A stretch of 60,000 nucleotides of DNA. Origin: Symsagittifera roscoffensis. Taxonomy: Eukaryota; Xenacoelomorpha; Acoela; Convolutidae. The stretch is from the NCBI RefSeq assembly GCF_963678635.1, contig NC_087067.1, positions 38,140,686 to 38,200,685 on the forward strand. Direction: 5' to 3'. Position 1 is the first letter of the stretch. The number at the start of each line of letters is the position of its first letter. Positions 38,901-40,897 of this stretch are shown here, piece after piece. Under the pieces are notes generated by a model. It saw only the letters and a program-made list of their open reading frames with translations. It was not told the DNA's origin and made no database searches. A program made the position numbers and the translations under genes.

Positions 38901-40277
38901 CTATGAAATTGGCTTAATGTCCTCATATTGCGTCTTTCGACGAGCGAAAAATTTTTGTATCGCAATTGGTCGAAGCTCAGCTTCGCATCTGCTTTAAATG
39001 AACCAACAATAAAGTTTCATCAGTCACTGAATAAATTTAGACTCAGAATGCTTTAGCGTGGGCGAGCCTTTCTTGGGCGATCATCTCGCAATGGCTGTGA
39101 ATCCGGGCTGGCCGGAGTTGACAAACAGTCCGAATGCAGTTGTGAAGTTCAGTGAATACGTCAGCAAGTTCAGTCGAAACGACGCTAAAGTAAGATGCAT
39201 CTGCAAGATTTTTTAAATGGTATAGTGCGATTAATTAGGATTCGGTGAAGACCTGTGTGTGGGAATAGATATAAAATAATTAATTGTTGATTCCTTGTGT
39301 TCTTTTCAGTTGGCTATGTTTTCAGCTTCAGTTCATGCGTTTCGGTTTTCTTTTCACTATGCGAAAAAACCTTGTTACGGCAATTTTACGTAATAAGTAG
39401 AAGATTATTTTGGCGAATAGGCAATCTCGAAAAATTTAGCTTTCGAAATCTATAAAATAGATTTTGTGAATGATGAACTTTGTTGTGCTTCAGAAAGTTC
39501 TACAGGGTCAGAATAGAATCATGGTCATCACATCTAACCATGTGTACTTCTTGGACACGAAACCACGTCCCTCAGTTAAGGAGTCTTTTCCTCTGTTCAA
39601 TCTCAGATCAATCTCCTGCTCCCCCTACAACGACGGAGTGCTAGTCATGAGAACAGTAACCAGGGCTAAGGTCAGTTTCAGTCAAAAGCCAATTTAAGGC
39701 AAAACTAAGGTAAAATTATGGGATTATTCCCGATTGTTCCTATCGATGCAGTTCAATAATATGACAATCACATCCTTGATCGTGTTTCAAAGTCCAAAGC
39801 AATTTGTCACTAACTCGCTTACAGTTCTCCTATACTATCCTTGTAGACAATGGTATGAAAAACTCATGTGATTTTTAGCCTGCTTGTCGCAGCAATGCAA
39901 TTAGGCTTAATATTTTAGGCTTAAAGTCTATTGGGGAATTGAATTATCAAACCTTTATAAACAAAGTGAGTTTTACTTCATGTAAGGTTTTATTTTTCAT
40001 CACCATCACTTATCATAATTATGAGTGTCTCCAGGAGCGCAAGTCGTATCTGAAGCGAAATCGAGAGCTAGGAGACATACTCATCTCAACAGAACATCTC
40101 ATCGAGATAATCACTAAACTGCACATGGAGTTCACGATGCTCACCAGAATGAAGATCCCAATCGAAATACTGCCCTCGTTTGCGGTCAATTTGTCAGACA
40201 AGCAGCTTCAAATGAGGTTGGATCGTTACTTCAATAAAAAGCACTGCGAGCTCGATAGATTGTTTCAAAAACTCTAA
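14863..40277 (+). CDS. Class I myosin heavy chain, C-terminal half (spliced, 10 exons)
   Basis: Exons 14863-14996, 15344-15415, 15858-16008, 35559-35708, 36568-36731, 36930-37044, 37337-37443, 39057-39189, 39494-39670 and 40035-40277 join in phase at GT..AG borders. They encode the end of the motor (NPHYVRCINPN; AGFAYRQKYEAF; TKIFLNDPQT), IQ motifs for calmodulin light chains, and a TH1 tail that in this family binds acidic membrane phospholipids. No SH3 domain follows, so this is a short-tailed class I myosin, an actin-based motor at membranes. The ATP-binding head is upstream of the window. A complete 18.5-kb LTR element sits in the intron between exons 3 and 4. Paralogue assignment (Myo1a-h type) is not possible by eye. 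Confidence 0.93.
15344..15415 (+). CDS. Myosin I exon: converter-region start
   Basis: A 72-bp exon between acceptor 'catgctgtag' and donor 'gtaaac'. With the two bases carried over it reads GLVENVQVRRAGFAYRQKY and then EAFVQR. 'VR.AGFAYRQ' is the standard motif of this position in class I myosins. Both borders are phase 2, which agrees with its neighbours. Confidence 0.92.
15500..15660 (+). repeat. Intronic repeat, partial copy
   Basis: The stretch ending 'ccttgcgttcattac' with a preceding 'aattcaaagag..ggcat' block matches the 3' parts of the copies at 16064-16550, 35780-36365 and 38165-38640. Only the last ~160 bp are present. Confidence 0.6.
15858..16008 (+). CDS. Myosin I exon: end of converter / lever start
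   Basis: Acceptor 'gtaacag', donor 'gtgagt'. It reads (R)YRMLSSHTWPKWKGAPKDG and ends LGTTKIFLNDPQT. 'TWP.W.G' and 'G.TKIF...PxT' are class I myosin signatures. The next exon begins LF, as expected for the 'P.TLF' lever junction, but now lies 19.5 kb away because of the retroelement. Confidence 0.93.
16064..16550 (+). repeat. Intronic dispersed repeat, copy hit by the LTR element
   Basis: It starts near 'gaacgtagtgaatactct', passes through 'ctacagatgtgcattcatac', 'gacgtaattagcactct' and 'gatttccagcggaataaaa', and ends near 'cttgcgttcattac'. The same blocks in the same order occur at 38165-38640 and partly at 35780-36365. The LTR element begins 7 bp after this copy. Confidence 0.8.
16553..16556. 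other. Target-site duplication, left (TTAG)
   Basis: TTAG precedes the 5' LTR directly and is repeated at 35031-35034 directly after the 3' LTR. Four-base duplications fit Ty3/gypsy-type integration. Confidence 0.85.
16557..16966 (+). repeat. 5' LTR (410 bp)
   Basis: It begins TGGAACC and ends AACTCA. It differs from the 3' LTR at three sites only (t/g in 'ctaa[c]taac', a/g in 'ctga[g]actag', t/c in 'gata[g]tgtg'). A poly(A) signal AATAAA is at 16761-16766. A perfect inverted repeat with 13-bp arms and a TT centre is at 16672-16699. A TATA-like 'tatattttat' is near 16573. Confidence 0.95.
16672..16699. promoter_or_regulatory. Perfect 13-bp-arm palindrome in the LTR
   Basis: GTGCTGAAATTAC, TT, then its exact reverse complement. 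The identical palindrome is at 34736-34763 in the other LTR. It could be a dimeric factor-binding site or an RNA hairpin near the start of the transcript; nothing here tells which. Confidence 0.6.
16969..16986 (+). other. Candidate tRNA primer-binding site
   Basis: TGG begins two bases after the 5' LTR and continues 'tgcgaccataagtct'. The position and the leading TGG (pairing with a tRNA 3' CCA) are as expected for a reverse-transcription primer site. I cannot say which tRNA it fits. Confidence 0.55.
17054..17326 (+). CDS. Possible small leader ORF (90 aa)
   Basis: An ATG-initiated frame in the retroelement leader, upstream of all other element ORFs. The product is charged and Arg/Leu-rich with no motif I recognise and no hydrophobic segment. 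It could be an accessory protein, an upstream regulatory ORF, or chance. Its Arg codons (cga, aga) resemble those of the element's other genes. Confidence 0.3.
   Translation: MLYDDNLIEMSLRLNRSEPIFRTITELAGIVRRPRTRDDIRQSRNLPYSYMIVRQKPTQTFIFRILLAMNLDFHLQTLNLEVNLHDHFRR
17327..18216 (+). other. Retroelement leader with duplicated hairpins
   Basis: This is non-coding. A 60-bp unit is tandemly duplicated; each copy holds a short hairpin 'GATC..CAAGG...CCTTG.GATC' (17613-17637 and 17673-17697). Further on, a looser repeat built on 'atcgat..ctat/tct..ccaaccct' occurs near 17755, 17973 and 18086. GTAAGT-like sequences (near 17911, 18015, 18024) could serve as splice donors for a subgenomic RNA. The location suits packaging or dimerisation signals, but that is inference. 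Confidence 0.6.
18217..18639 (+). CDS. Retroelement ORF A, basic protein of unknown function (140 aa)
   Basis: First long frame after the leader, from ATG to TAA. The middle (residues ~40-65) is very rich in Lys and Arg; the end is Ser/Thr-rich. I recognise no domain. It lies in the same frame as ORF B, separated by its TAA and 18 bases, so the two may be one ancestral frame with a stop, or two closely coupled cistrons. It could be a nucleic-acid-binding or matrix-like accessory protein; this is inference from composition only. Confidence 0.6.
   Translation: MSFKNLGNKQTIVLHNCEIDNKKYDLVITPHTQTVGYIRTKRLTIKRKIINKQRQITRKRFSKNRNAFSESEASNLDELYKLKESIDKNCPIHDQLYFSDSETTSNSSKRGKRRIKNNINTNQYTCIIGINQLDTSIVTY
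18658..19539 (+). CDS. Retroelement ORF B, possible Gag N-terminal (matrix-like) protein (293 aa)
   Basis: An ATG frame 18 bases after ORF A, in the same frame. It starts with an acidic stretch (DSPDDDD, residues 10-16), then has a largely helical-looking body with several aromatic and Ile/Leu-rich segments (residues ~105-215). No known domain is recognised. It overlaps the start of gag by about 50 bases in a different frame (gag is +1). Position before the capsid suggests a matrix-type region or a separate accessory protein. Whether B and gag are made as one product through a shift cannot be decided from sequence. Confidence 0.6.
   Translation: MSETHTPSEDSPDDDDIYPFLVDAPDNRGQHDLCKNLLLNLFEPGISPCKAEFPDVKIKRQIIDHYLKDICNLTQQYGIYTIEFSTPNPNHHKYVIQTDDLDLEFSKVFLEYIKSIQYHNSQRANSIFTNEVFAIIYSYISILENEIPIPNVSPTETSKHIKVRHEITLFTTFLHIIKENFTKDEVSQHTKHDLQKILAWFTIDYFTHNIDLISQARKNFRPQNSNDDTAVTEQSDYVWDPEWSHHAFINIPQSISSQAISTISYTRDYVRVVPLTIDATPFNRHTQRKPKWN
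19490..21256 (+). CDS. gag: Gag, Ty3/gypsy-type capsid protein (~588 aa)
   Basis: Structural protein forming the retroelement particle. The first ~290 residues are low-complexity, rich in Gln, Asn, Thr and Pro, with a repeated 'QPIQMQNPTN'-like motif near residues 220-270. From ~300 to ~500 comes a capsid domain of the retrotransposon Gag type: 'VFTGTDPEYSVEDYL', then 'AAQKWFSVLP', then 'W..F..EFSKMF', then 'LPNETIKQLAVRIETLVRKAY'. No CCHC zinc knuckle is present. The first ATG is at 19490. The stop TGA (21254-21256) overlaps the ATG of the next frame (21253) as ATGA, an arrangement known from termination-coupled reinitiation elsewhere. Confidence 0.88.
   Translation: MQHRSTVIHNANLNGTRNLTQQDIQTPSHFINEEIVQTTTTTQQSISPIRPNLTTPKNTNTSLAQVTLQSTVKPSVAPKYSQMDYQTYRPMTVPSKTRRTFTRNTFAEHNYNYAHSSKTNYPPRKNNNNQIRSQYWDNPMATTNSVNFQTNSHPQDRGENYPFFQQNKNKKQAPHHTDYLSSDDDYLQPDIFAPYTQEYRGQGVQKPHTYHRIFSPHPTDTQNQQPIQMQNPTNTQSFQPIQPQNPMFTHSYQPTQMQNEIPLPYYLQQHEITKNQLSNFSQMPNAAESLQMTMNPYLMGGSSITSNKPLMVFTGTDPEYSVEDYLNAVTANLILNIGPEPINTPLHQNWIHRRTALIETTLDGAAQKWFSVLPIEIKSNWKRFTQEFSKMFDSERNKQDQRVLCNEIRRLPNETIKQLAVRIETLVRKAYSLNTHDYKNTKMTEILMMTLTPQLRKIAIKKRASHPSSIREPDLDFRKLVDKLEQAEITMKFEETENLKLQYVNRIETNTTNINNIQESDTDLVAKITELLNIYEKHPNFKGKPSFKNGVIIADDTDIVFLNVDKNNRITKTNLKNIKNQINHSINT
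21253..21900 (+). CDS. Nucleocapsid-like Asn/Arg/Ser-rich frame, frame-broken after ~21558
   Basis: Starting at the ATGA overlap with gag, the first ~100 codons encode a basic, Asn/Arg/Ser/Tyr-rich low-complexity protein (repeated RSNS, NNS and RNN), suitable for RNA binding in place of a zinc knuckle. After about 21558 this frame turns into an Ile/Thr/Glu-rich product of different character, while the Asn/Arg/Ser-rich composition continues in the -1 frame and runs on into the protease. At the switch a 5-base unit 'ataat' is present twice in tandem (21554-21563), so a microduplication explains the change. A programmed -1 shift is less likely because no classical slippery heptamer is seen. Confidence 0.65.
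   Translation: MKKDQNLPNKNVYSNNSSGKPLPNNTNYTRNQSPYNSSYRGRSPERRNTQNSSQNHYNRPNSRNNYSRSNSNTTQFVSRSNSQSNTRNKYYPNNQSRNSSYNIIEIEVIRTTEIRITRTIDQEITHVTDQTITDQTIIIKTDHEMIHKIDIQVIIIDIEIILNHHIEIITIIIILNIATEVVHPNIKDILIKYNQMKKQHQTPQVLMTQEITNYN
21558..22700 (+). CDS. pro: Nucleocapsid tail plus aspartic protease
   Basis: Open from 21558 (the first ATG is at 21963). The start is the Asn/Arg/Ser-rich tail of the nucleocapsid region. Counting from the ATG at 21963, the protease has FLIDSGAES with catalytic DSG at residues 109-111, a flap-like 'ATAQGS' at 142-147, and 'NIIGIPF' at 187-193, the equivalent of the ILG segment. Retroviral-type proteases work as dimers and cut the Gag and Pol polyproteins. The frame stops at TGA (22698-22700), but stays open beyond it to 22985, which suggests either a recent nonsense mutation or a stop that is read through. 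Confidence 0.82.
   Translation, partial: YNRNRSYSNNRNQNYPNNRSRNNSCNRSNYHRSNDNYQNRSRNDSQNRHSSYNNRYRNYSQSPHRNNNHYNNSKHRHRSSTPKHQRHINQVQSNEETTSDPPGIDDTGNNELQLNQINCGSSDTESDTENTLSINMIAVENDYEPIIYEQPFSSHIYENQLELLHNYYIEPIHTTQTAQEANEIDTVNKTNENDKTKCLNTNHIYQNVQKEQPKEKIWTIPFLLESPRNKEFQPPDLEIDFLIDSGAESNIINIPTWNEIKTLHPKLTPLATSSKLATAQGSTLVNYGKVQLFFLPTRTMEQNKILNKPFKQIFHITDIKHNIIGIPFISKYIPTINILNSKILIKDKYTKTKNTALTFFQRLNKQPPFFSKFYPIYNQQ
22864..26613 (+). CDS. pol: Pol: reverse transcriptase, RNase H, integrase
   Basis: The first ATG is at 23179 (1144 codons), but the frame is open from 22864 and the upstream part contains 'LPLGLLGYCE', typical of the segment before RT in Ty3/gypsy Pol; so Pol is probably expressed as an extension of the protease frame, with a frame change in 22864-22985. 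From the ATG: RT with TADMNSAY (Asp 149) and YLDD at 212-215; RNase H with Asp 361 (CDAS), Glu 404 (MREC), Asp 431 (TDHK) and Asp 476 (LPDTLSR); integrase with an HHCC zinc finger (His 724/731, Cys 758, 761 or 764) and catalytic Asp 796, Asp 856, Glu 892 (DD35E). About 200 residues of C-terminal integrase follow. All catalytic residues are present. Confidence 0.96.
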   Translation, partial: KLSNSDIISLHVYNNTPYQVTLPLGLLGYCETNATISPIHEKAYRVNNILQLLDICQSTILNEELSINNIISNEKRNTDYFTKTPYFKPTFNINNYTEDQQKFLTMFNFQHSQITQDEFDKLAKQLIKYSSVYATSKFDVGKISSSLHLPLKPDAVFKKQRASKVPIHLHDKVNRLLDILEQYKIISPVNKEEQPKGNTFINPVIILAKGESLKIVLDARYLNSLIDESKCNWPIEPIQVILTKINGKYFTTADMNSAYNQMPLDEQSRRLTQFVIGNQQYEFNRLFYGISIGPAAFSAFMSKIFRPLILEKNAITYLDDVFMQSQKKEEMLTVSEHYHKILQNENLKAAPDKSHFFLTRVKFLGHNIERKTITPLKSRIDAIQKLQPPTNKKKIQEFLGMLNFLSKYVYKMQLYLRPFYNILRQQNNFEWNTEHQTRFEEVKKLLTEQISNTIPDPNQPFYAMCDASNFGIGAALLQSHNGTNKMNLISANSRLFTQAELRLSTLMRECTAIIYTLTEYEFLILGSKHPTVLFTDHKPNIFLFTQKSNPNHRVYRFQLILMKFPNLHIVWTAGKNLALPDTLSRNTPPELLTRKTTVEIPKNIKFYLAENETSPRLECKYAVKTDVEQSQINNLQHFPLYLDCQNNHYEVDLLGTSTFKPIPYSQWIKNNTQQKRVKQHSHKKDLFPLIEKENLTDKINLSGPQTNDSKYTINQVFDLHDPLDTIPLSQLEIENIFLPPTDKITINTLKQYQNLDPVIRQLKSWHKYETKPVKAETTILGNKTLLRYFRKFNNTTINENTDLLDYQLNESTVPCLPLSMILIAFNISHTQNIKGHSGSEKTYSNFIQNFYFPNAPIWIKVLCNDCIVCQLNKTYPNQKQIAQKQDFKGQSLYFNHRISFDTKGPISPSSEGNSCIMVIVDAFTHYVALNPVPHCNAYYAYTTLYEHWIAKFGLPEILVTDNGTEFINNEIITLCHLYNIKHKPRTSHAPWTNGLVEGMNRSLQEYLRCIINGNDTRYTEWSADVKLFPLAYNSQITTTLGMSPYEMVFNQKPRKPIMFTANSHKNAQSHCQPNKDSICYNLPLHTHDEDHFHHPQILKLASGTHTEWILNRDKKHNEIYQKVTKKLLQRQNINEQINSRFTPASDLKIGTFVLIPNFNTQKGISKKLQPLRKGTYQIIAKPTDVTYKITDSDQKEIVQHRNNLLPYYPKEYALRELTQLYSFTGLKVIQNNPHTENETKEQHDIHLEN
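26614..27094 (+). other. Spacer after pol, A/C-rich, no clear gene
   Basis: No substantial frame. A 24-codon ATG frame lies at 26695-26769, probably chance. A twice-used 'agcctaaagta' near 26880 and 26918 is a minor repeat. Confidence 0.5.
27095..27262 (+). CDS. Tiny hydrophobic ORF (55 aa), putative membrane peptide
   Basis: ATG at 27095, TAA at 27260-27262. After ten polar residues nearly all is Leu, Ile, Phe and Val, enough for one or two membrane segments. No family is recognised. A second small hydrophobic frame follows 86 bases later. It may be a viroporin-like peptide or a leader for envelope expression; both are guesses. Confidence 0.4.
   Translation: MFDQEAIFSMLFSRSVNLILNIFVNFLTIFKLLFRFLFDTFEAFVIILIIFCNIF
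27349..27534 (+). CDS. Tiny membrane ORF (61 aa) before the P-rich frame
   Basis: The ATG is the first one after an acceptor-like 'catattcacag' ending at 27324, so a spliced subgenomic mRNA could begin here. Residues ~10-30 form one membrane segment. The last codons run through a T6 tract (27523-27528) before TAA; a -1 slip there would enter the next, ATG-less frame. The sequence fits a membrane anchor of a larger protein, but no homologue is recognised. Confidence 0.45.
   Translation: MIRTIFSRTDIFLLFVIFITFLSSLILTINMQMYKEGSHNKATILFILFLEEYYNKHKFFH
27522..28676 (+). CDS. Pro/Ser/Thr-rich ORF without an ATG (~384 codons)
   Basis: Open from 27522 to the TAA at 28674-28676 with no ATG anywhere, so it must be reached by splicing, a frame shift from the 27349 ORF (overlap 27522-27534), or a non-AUG start (a TTG lies at 27768). 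The product is dominated by Pro, Ser, Thr, Gln and Asn to about two thirds of its length; the final ~130 residues look more like a folded domain, ending YNPYSGLSYTCIF. It overlaps the start of env by 13 bases. I recognise no family. A mucin-like or surface stalk protein is possible from composition. Confidence 0.5.
   Translation: MFSLKEINKKPSKIANQQSHSQSSPTSSQENPTPPTTTQNPQTSTRISFQDNPYTFEERHARLSEPLEPVQRQAPLSEPTYNLYPTLPQELSRIRNLSQNQNTVEINRQIIHPRRNRNFQTPRVHFDIPQSPSQSTPENPIGILPETPTLLSQRSTSSLPSDYLGSTPTSEQIRENPFNPPNQTSRLPYWTTQSFTQGEPNLINDPLDISTDKTTSSSLPETLSLPSTPSISQISPTPFPLNFPNNLDARYREQSSTNIPLRLDWNTFTAPPPLFGQHPESNRLHNWALNRLQYRQDIHEDIRDHNIQILQQNSLQLKFEITVKLNNIAQHPYPLNPPNITAQSLPPPFITTEVIYKYDRYTKKTIGYITFYNPYSGLSYTCIF
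28664..29695 (+). CDS. env: Envelope-like glycoprotein, N-terminal piece (343 aa)
   Basis: ATG at 28664 inside the end of the previous frame. Residues 1-18 are a clear signal peptide (MYILKILIFLQLFFLVIS). The ectodomain has spaced cysteines and a few N-glycosylation sequons (e.g. NIT in the LLRINITRN region). The arrangement resembles envelope-like proteins carried by some invertebrate gypsy-type elements, which would mediate membrane fusion on particles. The frame ends at TAG 29693-29695, but the -1 frame is open from 29641 and carries the rest, so this copy is split. 'caatattctgaa'-type repeats lie at the break. Confidence 0.7.
   Translation: MYILKILIFLQLFFLVISDQNINPSPRTGPRDLLVTHYDCEENEQKTLHKYAINQVSQCETEPQAIETTNVIATLYSKARATTVIGYKFTATFSEKKVHCSQVSNGNKNRLDHESFYQSNIERLLHLNPEDCKNELLRINITRNKKTDRKLVYFQLFSDSVHQAELERYQGHIKLDEKYPYKGAHGRLTYDIHDKHWIPHIGINNPSNCKADTKNKGYQEIMFLDWKIQLEKIQLTRDLSDNTMIYQGIRLPCKNDQGYCDPTTRTQATIVWFPEDTCTTIQVAKIHARMIKFHEKYFIQSIPYEQVNPSRKQSTDFKNIHNIENKLTRFQNILKTKHNILKY
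29641..30639 (+). CDS. env: Envelope-like glycoprotein, middle piece
   Basis: Open from 29641 (first ATG 29719) in the -1 frame relative to the N-terminal piece, overlapping it by 55 bases. About 330 codons; more spaced cysteines and a polar C-terminal part with helix-forming, Gln-rich sequence (residues ~230-290 from the ATG), as in the stalk of fusion proteins. It stops at TAA 30637-30639 right after a TA-dinucleotide run (30625-30635), where the frame changes again. No furin site is obvious. Confidence 0.68.
   Translation: MDTFSEYSENKTQYSEILVEYEKGFDMTTGKIKIDPCATSHPLNEGTSYIPVNFQKIYGQPGGHLKPHDTRSTRLQELSLMNNSYFGNIHYDIHLDMKLDYTINRIFQEMSLSELETLHQLCELERTQILQSLALAVLKIPYAGYLLSGNRSNFLDYEGNILWFYTCTKKVSPLYVFEDKRCYKRIPIFYKNKVHFVDTLSRRTYFWDTAVPCGSENSHNVVQLNPDEDKYYLLTPYPTLMQSLKQFSPESIRAIARNPNIDLQSIGIYSKSDIQHHIRTQQFQELLTQMDTIQRQSIDQNLRKLAETAGFADIYTQDDSGYFKDIKDYIYI
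30612..30992 (+). CDS. env: Envelope-like glycoprotein, C-terminal membrane-anchoring piece
   Basis: Open from 30612, -1 relative to the middle piece, with the first ATG only at 30771. It contains hydrophobic segments (around 'FNFIGFLFSLL' and 'VARILFAGFFGIF') that can anchor the protein, followed by a basic end (RRRT). The switch falls in the TATATATATAT tract, a typical site for slippage mutation. This piece completes an envelope-sized product of roughly 770 codons in total across the three frames. Confidence 0.62.
   Translation, partial: RHKRLYIYLNGEKYRPQDISPINIFSFVTLKNEILDFLGWPYYILEKLTILYAMFNFIGFLFSLLKGIYNTCAIHTQVNRQASVARILFAGFFGIFSSSINKILLDAQIKEYNTKIATRQHVRRRT
30993..31248 (+). other. 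Env-to-ORF X junction; small frame ending in ATGA
   Basis: A third frame is open here apart from one TGA. It encodes Pro-rich sequence with a PTAP tetrapeptide (31009-31020) followed by PPLP, and then a 34-codon ATG frame (31144-31248). The TGA of that frame overlaps the ATG of ORF X as ATGA (31245-31248). PTAP is the late-domain motif that recruits ESCRT in many retroviruses; here it may be a decayed envelope tail or chance. Confidence 0.4.
31245..33039 (+). pseudogene. ORF X: ~600-codon unassigned protein 3' of env, broken twice
   Basis: The frame starts at the ATGA overlap at 31245. Codons 1-203 are Pro/Ser/Thr-rich and stop at TAA 31854-31856, but the same frame stays open to TGA 32565-32567 and changes there from low-complexity to globular-looking sequence (many Tyr, His, Phe). 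At a TTTT run (32562-32565) coding shifts to the +1 frame and continues to TAA 33037-33039. The final part ('ALQLLWPLLQTKNIIRILAKLL') is helical. I recognise no family. The layout, Pro-rich then globular, mirrors the ORF before env. One stop and one indel suggest decay of a real gene. Confidence 0.55.
33043..33120 (+). other. Candidate 78-bp spliceosomal intron in the retroelement 3' region
   Basis: The donor AG|GTAAGTAT begins four bases after the stop of ORF X. A consensus branch sequence TACTAAC (33089-33095) and a pyrimidine-rich tract precede the acceptor 'tctcatttag'. All the signals of a short intron are present. The donor could also be joined to other acceptors. Confidence 0.45.
33121..34620 (+). 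other. Retroelement 3' region; possible small ORF and tRNA-like patch
   Basis: Mostly non-coding. On the minus strand near 33940-33840, 'TAGCGCGGTGG' resembles a tRNA A-box within a locally GC-rich patch, which could be a SINE-like insertion. At 34173 an ATG in good context (A at -3, G at +4) opens a 33-codon frame to TGA 34272-34274, and the same frame then stays open to about 34478. A purine-rich tract just before the 3' LTR is weak (ggatggg). Confidence 0.4.
34621..35030 (+). repeat. 3' LTR (410 bp)
   Basis: Same length as the 5' LTR, three substitutions (about 0.7%), TG..CA ends. The palindrome is at 34736-34763 and AATAAA at 34825-34830. Transcription reaching this signal would be cut inside the myosin intron. 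Confidence 0.95.
35031..35034. other. Target-site duplication, right (TTAG)
   Basis: It matches 16553-16556 exactly and marks the end of the insertion. Confidence 0.85.
35035..35558 (+). other. Myosin intron right of the insertion
   Basis: Intron sequence with the usual T-rich end ('gttttttgtttgcag'). The minus strand of 35031-35228 reads as an open 65-codon frame with a fairly protein-like composition, but it has no recognisable family and no partner exon. Confidence 0.5.
35559..35708 (+). CDS. Myosin I exon: first IQ motif
   Basis: Acceptor 'tttgcag', donor 'gtgagc', both phase 0. It starts LFKMEKLRRERMDEL and contains VVVIQSRWRCFFARKQY, a clear IQ motif (IQ...R....R..Y) for calmodulin-type light chains. 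The beginning completes the 'PxTLF' junction of exon 15858-16008, so the two exons are direct neighbours in the mRNA despite the 19.5-kb intron. Confidence 0.93.
35780..36365 (+). repeat. Intronic dispersed repeat, diverged copy
   Basis: It begins 'gaacgtagtgaatactct' and ends 'ccttgcgttcattgactc' with the 'ttgatccagttttttcaaattggg' block between, in the same order as at 16064-16550 and 38165-38640. The middle ~150 bp are replaced by unrelated sequence. Confidence 0.65.
36568..36731 (+). CDS. Myosin I exon: second IQ-like region, neck end
   Basis: Acceptor 'tttttgcag', donor 'gtaagg' (phase 2). It reads ARKQYLAVRNATMTIQKYER with a further basic IQ-like repeat, then YAIPVICRFMWNYTVYKYLT. This is the usual transition from the IQ neck to the tail in short-tailed class I myosins. 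Confidence 0.9.
36930..37044 (+). CDS. Myosin I exon: start of tail
   Basis: Acceptor 'ctttcaaag', donor 'gtaaaa'. It reads SECPSMSPLDNKWPEC, then a helical stretch ending IRVLDHQYR. 'P..SPLD..WP' before a helix is the known start of the class I tail homology region. The phase fits both neighbours. Confidence 0.9.
37337..37443 (+). CDS. Myosin I exon: TH1 segment 1
   Basis: Acceptor 'accttttag', donor 'gtgaga'. It reads CKIYRDNKSEDERRVLGEK, then ATASLIFKGRKTMYAA. 'K..AS.LFKGRK..Y' is a class I myosin TH1 hallmark. Confidence 0.92.
37444..39056 (+). other. Myosin intron with dispersed repeats
   Basis: Long intron. It holds the hairpin motif 'GCGAAGCGCAGCTCCGC' at 37803 and a perfect version 'CGAAGCTCAGCTTCG' at 38971, plus an intronic repeat copy at 38165-38640. 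No exon-like sequence is seen. Confidence 0.7.
38165..38640 (+). repeat. Intronic dispersed repeat, full copy
   Basis: It matches 16064-16550 over the whole length ('ctacagatgtgccttcacac', 'gacgtaattagcactctt', 'gatttccagcggaataaaa', 'aaatcgttctagaaattcaa'). No terminal repeats or target duplication are evident. Confidence 0.8.
39057..39189 (+). CDS. Myosin I exon: TH1 segment 2
   Basis: Acceptor 'atgctttag', donor 'gtaaga'. It reads (S)VGEPFLGDHLAMAVNPGWP, then VVKFSEYVSKFSRNDAK. 'PFLGDyL' and 'V.FS..V.KxNR.D.K' mark TH1, the phospholipid-binding PH-like tail domain. Confidence 0.93.
39494..39670 (+). CDS. Myosin I exon: TH1 segment 3
   Basis: Acceptor 'tgtgcttcag', donor 'gtcagt'. It reads KVLQGQNRIMVITSNHVYFL, then a strand-rich stretch 'PLFNLRSISCSPYNDGVLVM'. 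This is the core of the PH-like fold, where 'R.l.lTd..vy.ld' and the basic loop bind acidic lipids. Confidence 0.92.
40035..40277 (+). CDS. Myosin I last exon: end of TH1
   Basis: Acceptor 'tgtctccag', stop TAA 40275-40277. It contains GDILISTEHLIEIITKLH, the 'GD.v..t.hliE.vtKl' motif near the TH1 end, and finishes with a basic 'YFNKKHCELDRLFQKL'. A weak internal donor at 40216 (ATGAG|GTTGGA) would lead in phase to an alternative exon at 40681. Confidence 0.88.
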   Translation, partial: ERKSYLKRNRELGDILISTEHLIEIITKLHMEFTMLTRMKIPIEILPSFAVNLSDKQLQMRLDRYFNKKHCELDRLFQKL

Positions 40278-40680
40278 AAAAAAGCTTTCAATCAAATTCT
40301 ATAAGTTAACTGTAGTAATTCAAGTGAAATTCTATTTGCAATATTTTTCAAATATCTTGCGAATAATTTATAAAAAGTTTTGCGGTCAAGATGAACGTTA
40401 CCGTTGGAGAAAACAATTCGTTTTGTTCTCAAAAGCAAGAGTTACCGAGAAGTTGTAAAGCAAAAGAATTAAATCCTTATAATTATTTATGAGTAAAATC
40501 ATACTCGGCACTTTCTGCAGAGGCCGAGATGCTTTTCCTGGCTCTGAGATGTACCTTAATTGCTTGTCATACTTTTTTCTACTGTGTTTTCAACGGTGGT
40601 TCGACGTGAGACGCTGAACTGAATTGAATGTACATTAAGACATTTTGCAGGATTTCAGTTATAATTTTTTATTTCACTAG

Positions 40681-40897
40681 GTTCGAAAGACGTCAACACT
40701 CGTTGCTAGTTGAAGATGACGGAATTCAAACGACTGTCCCGTCTGCAGAATTGAACGGGCATCAAGATTATCAGGGTCACGTGATAGATCCCAGACAATC
40801 GCCTTTGAATGAGTCACTCGAACGAATTCCAGAGGAGCAACTAGAAAGTCCGGAGATCACGAAAGTGAAGAACACAATTACCGTTATTACATCATAA
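40681..40897 (+). CDS. Possible alternative last exon of the myosin (72 aa)
   Basis: It follows a good acceptor 'ttatttcactag'. Joined to the exon fragment ending at 40216 the phase is right and ARG is completed. The product is polar, with many Glu, Pro and Ser (ESLERIPEEQLESPE) and ends TITVITS. No donor with strong consensus feeds it, so it may be alternative, minor or spurious. Confidence 0.35.
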
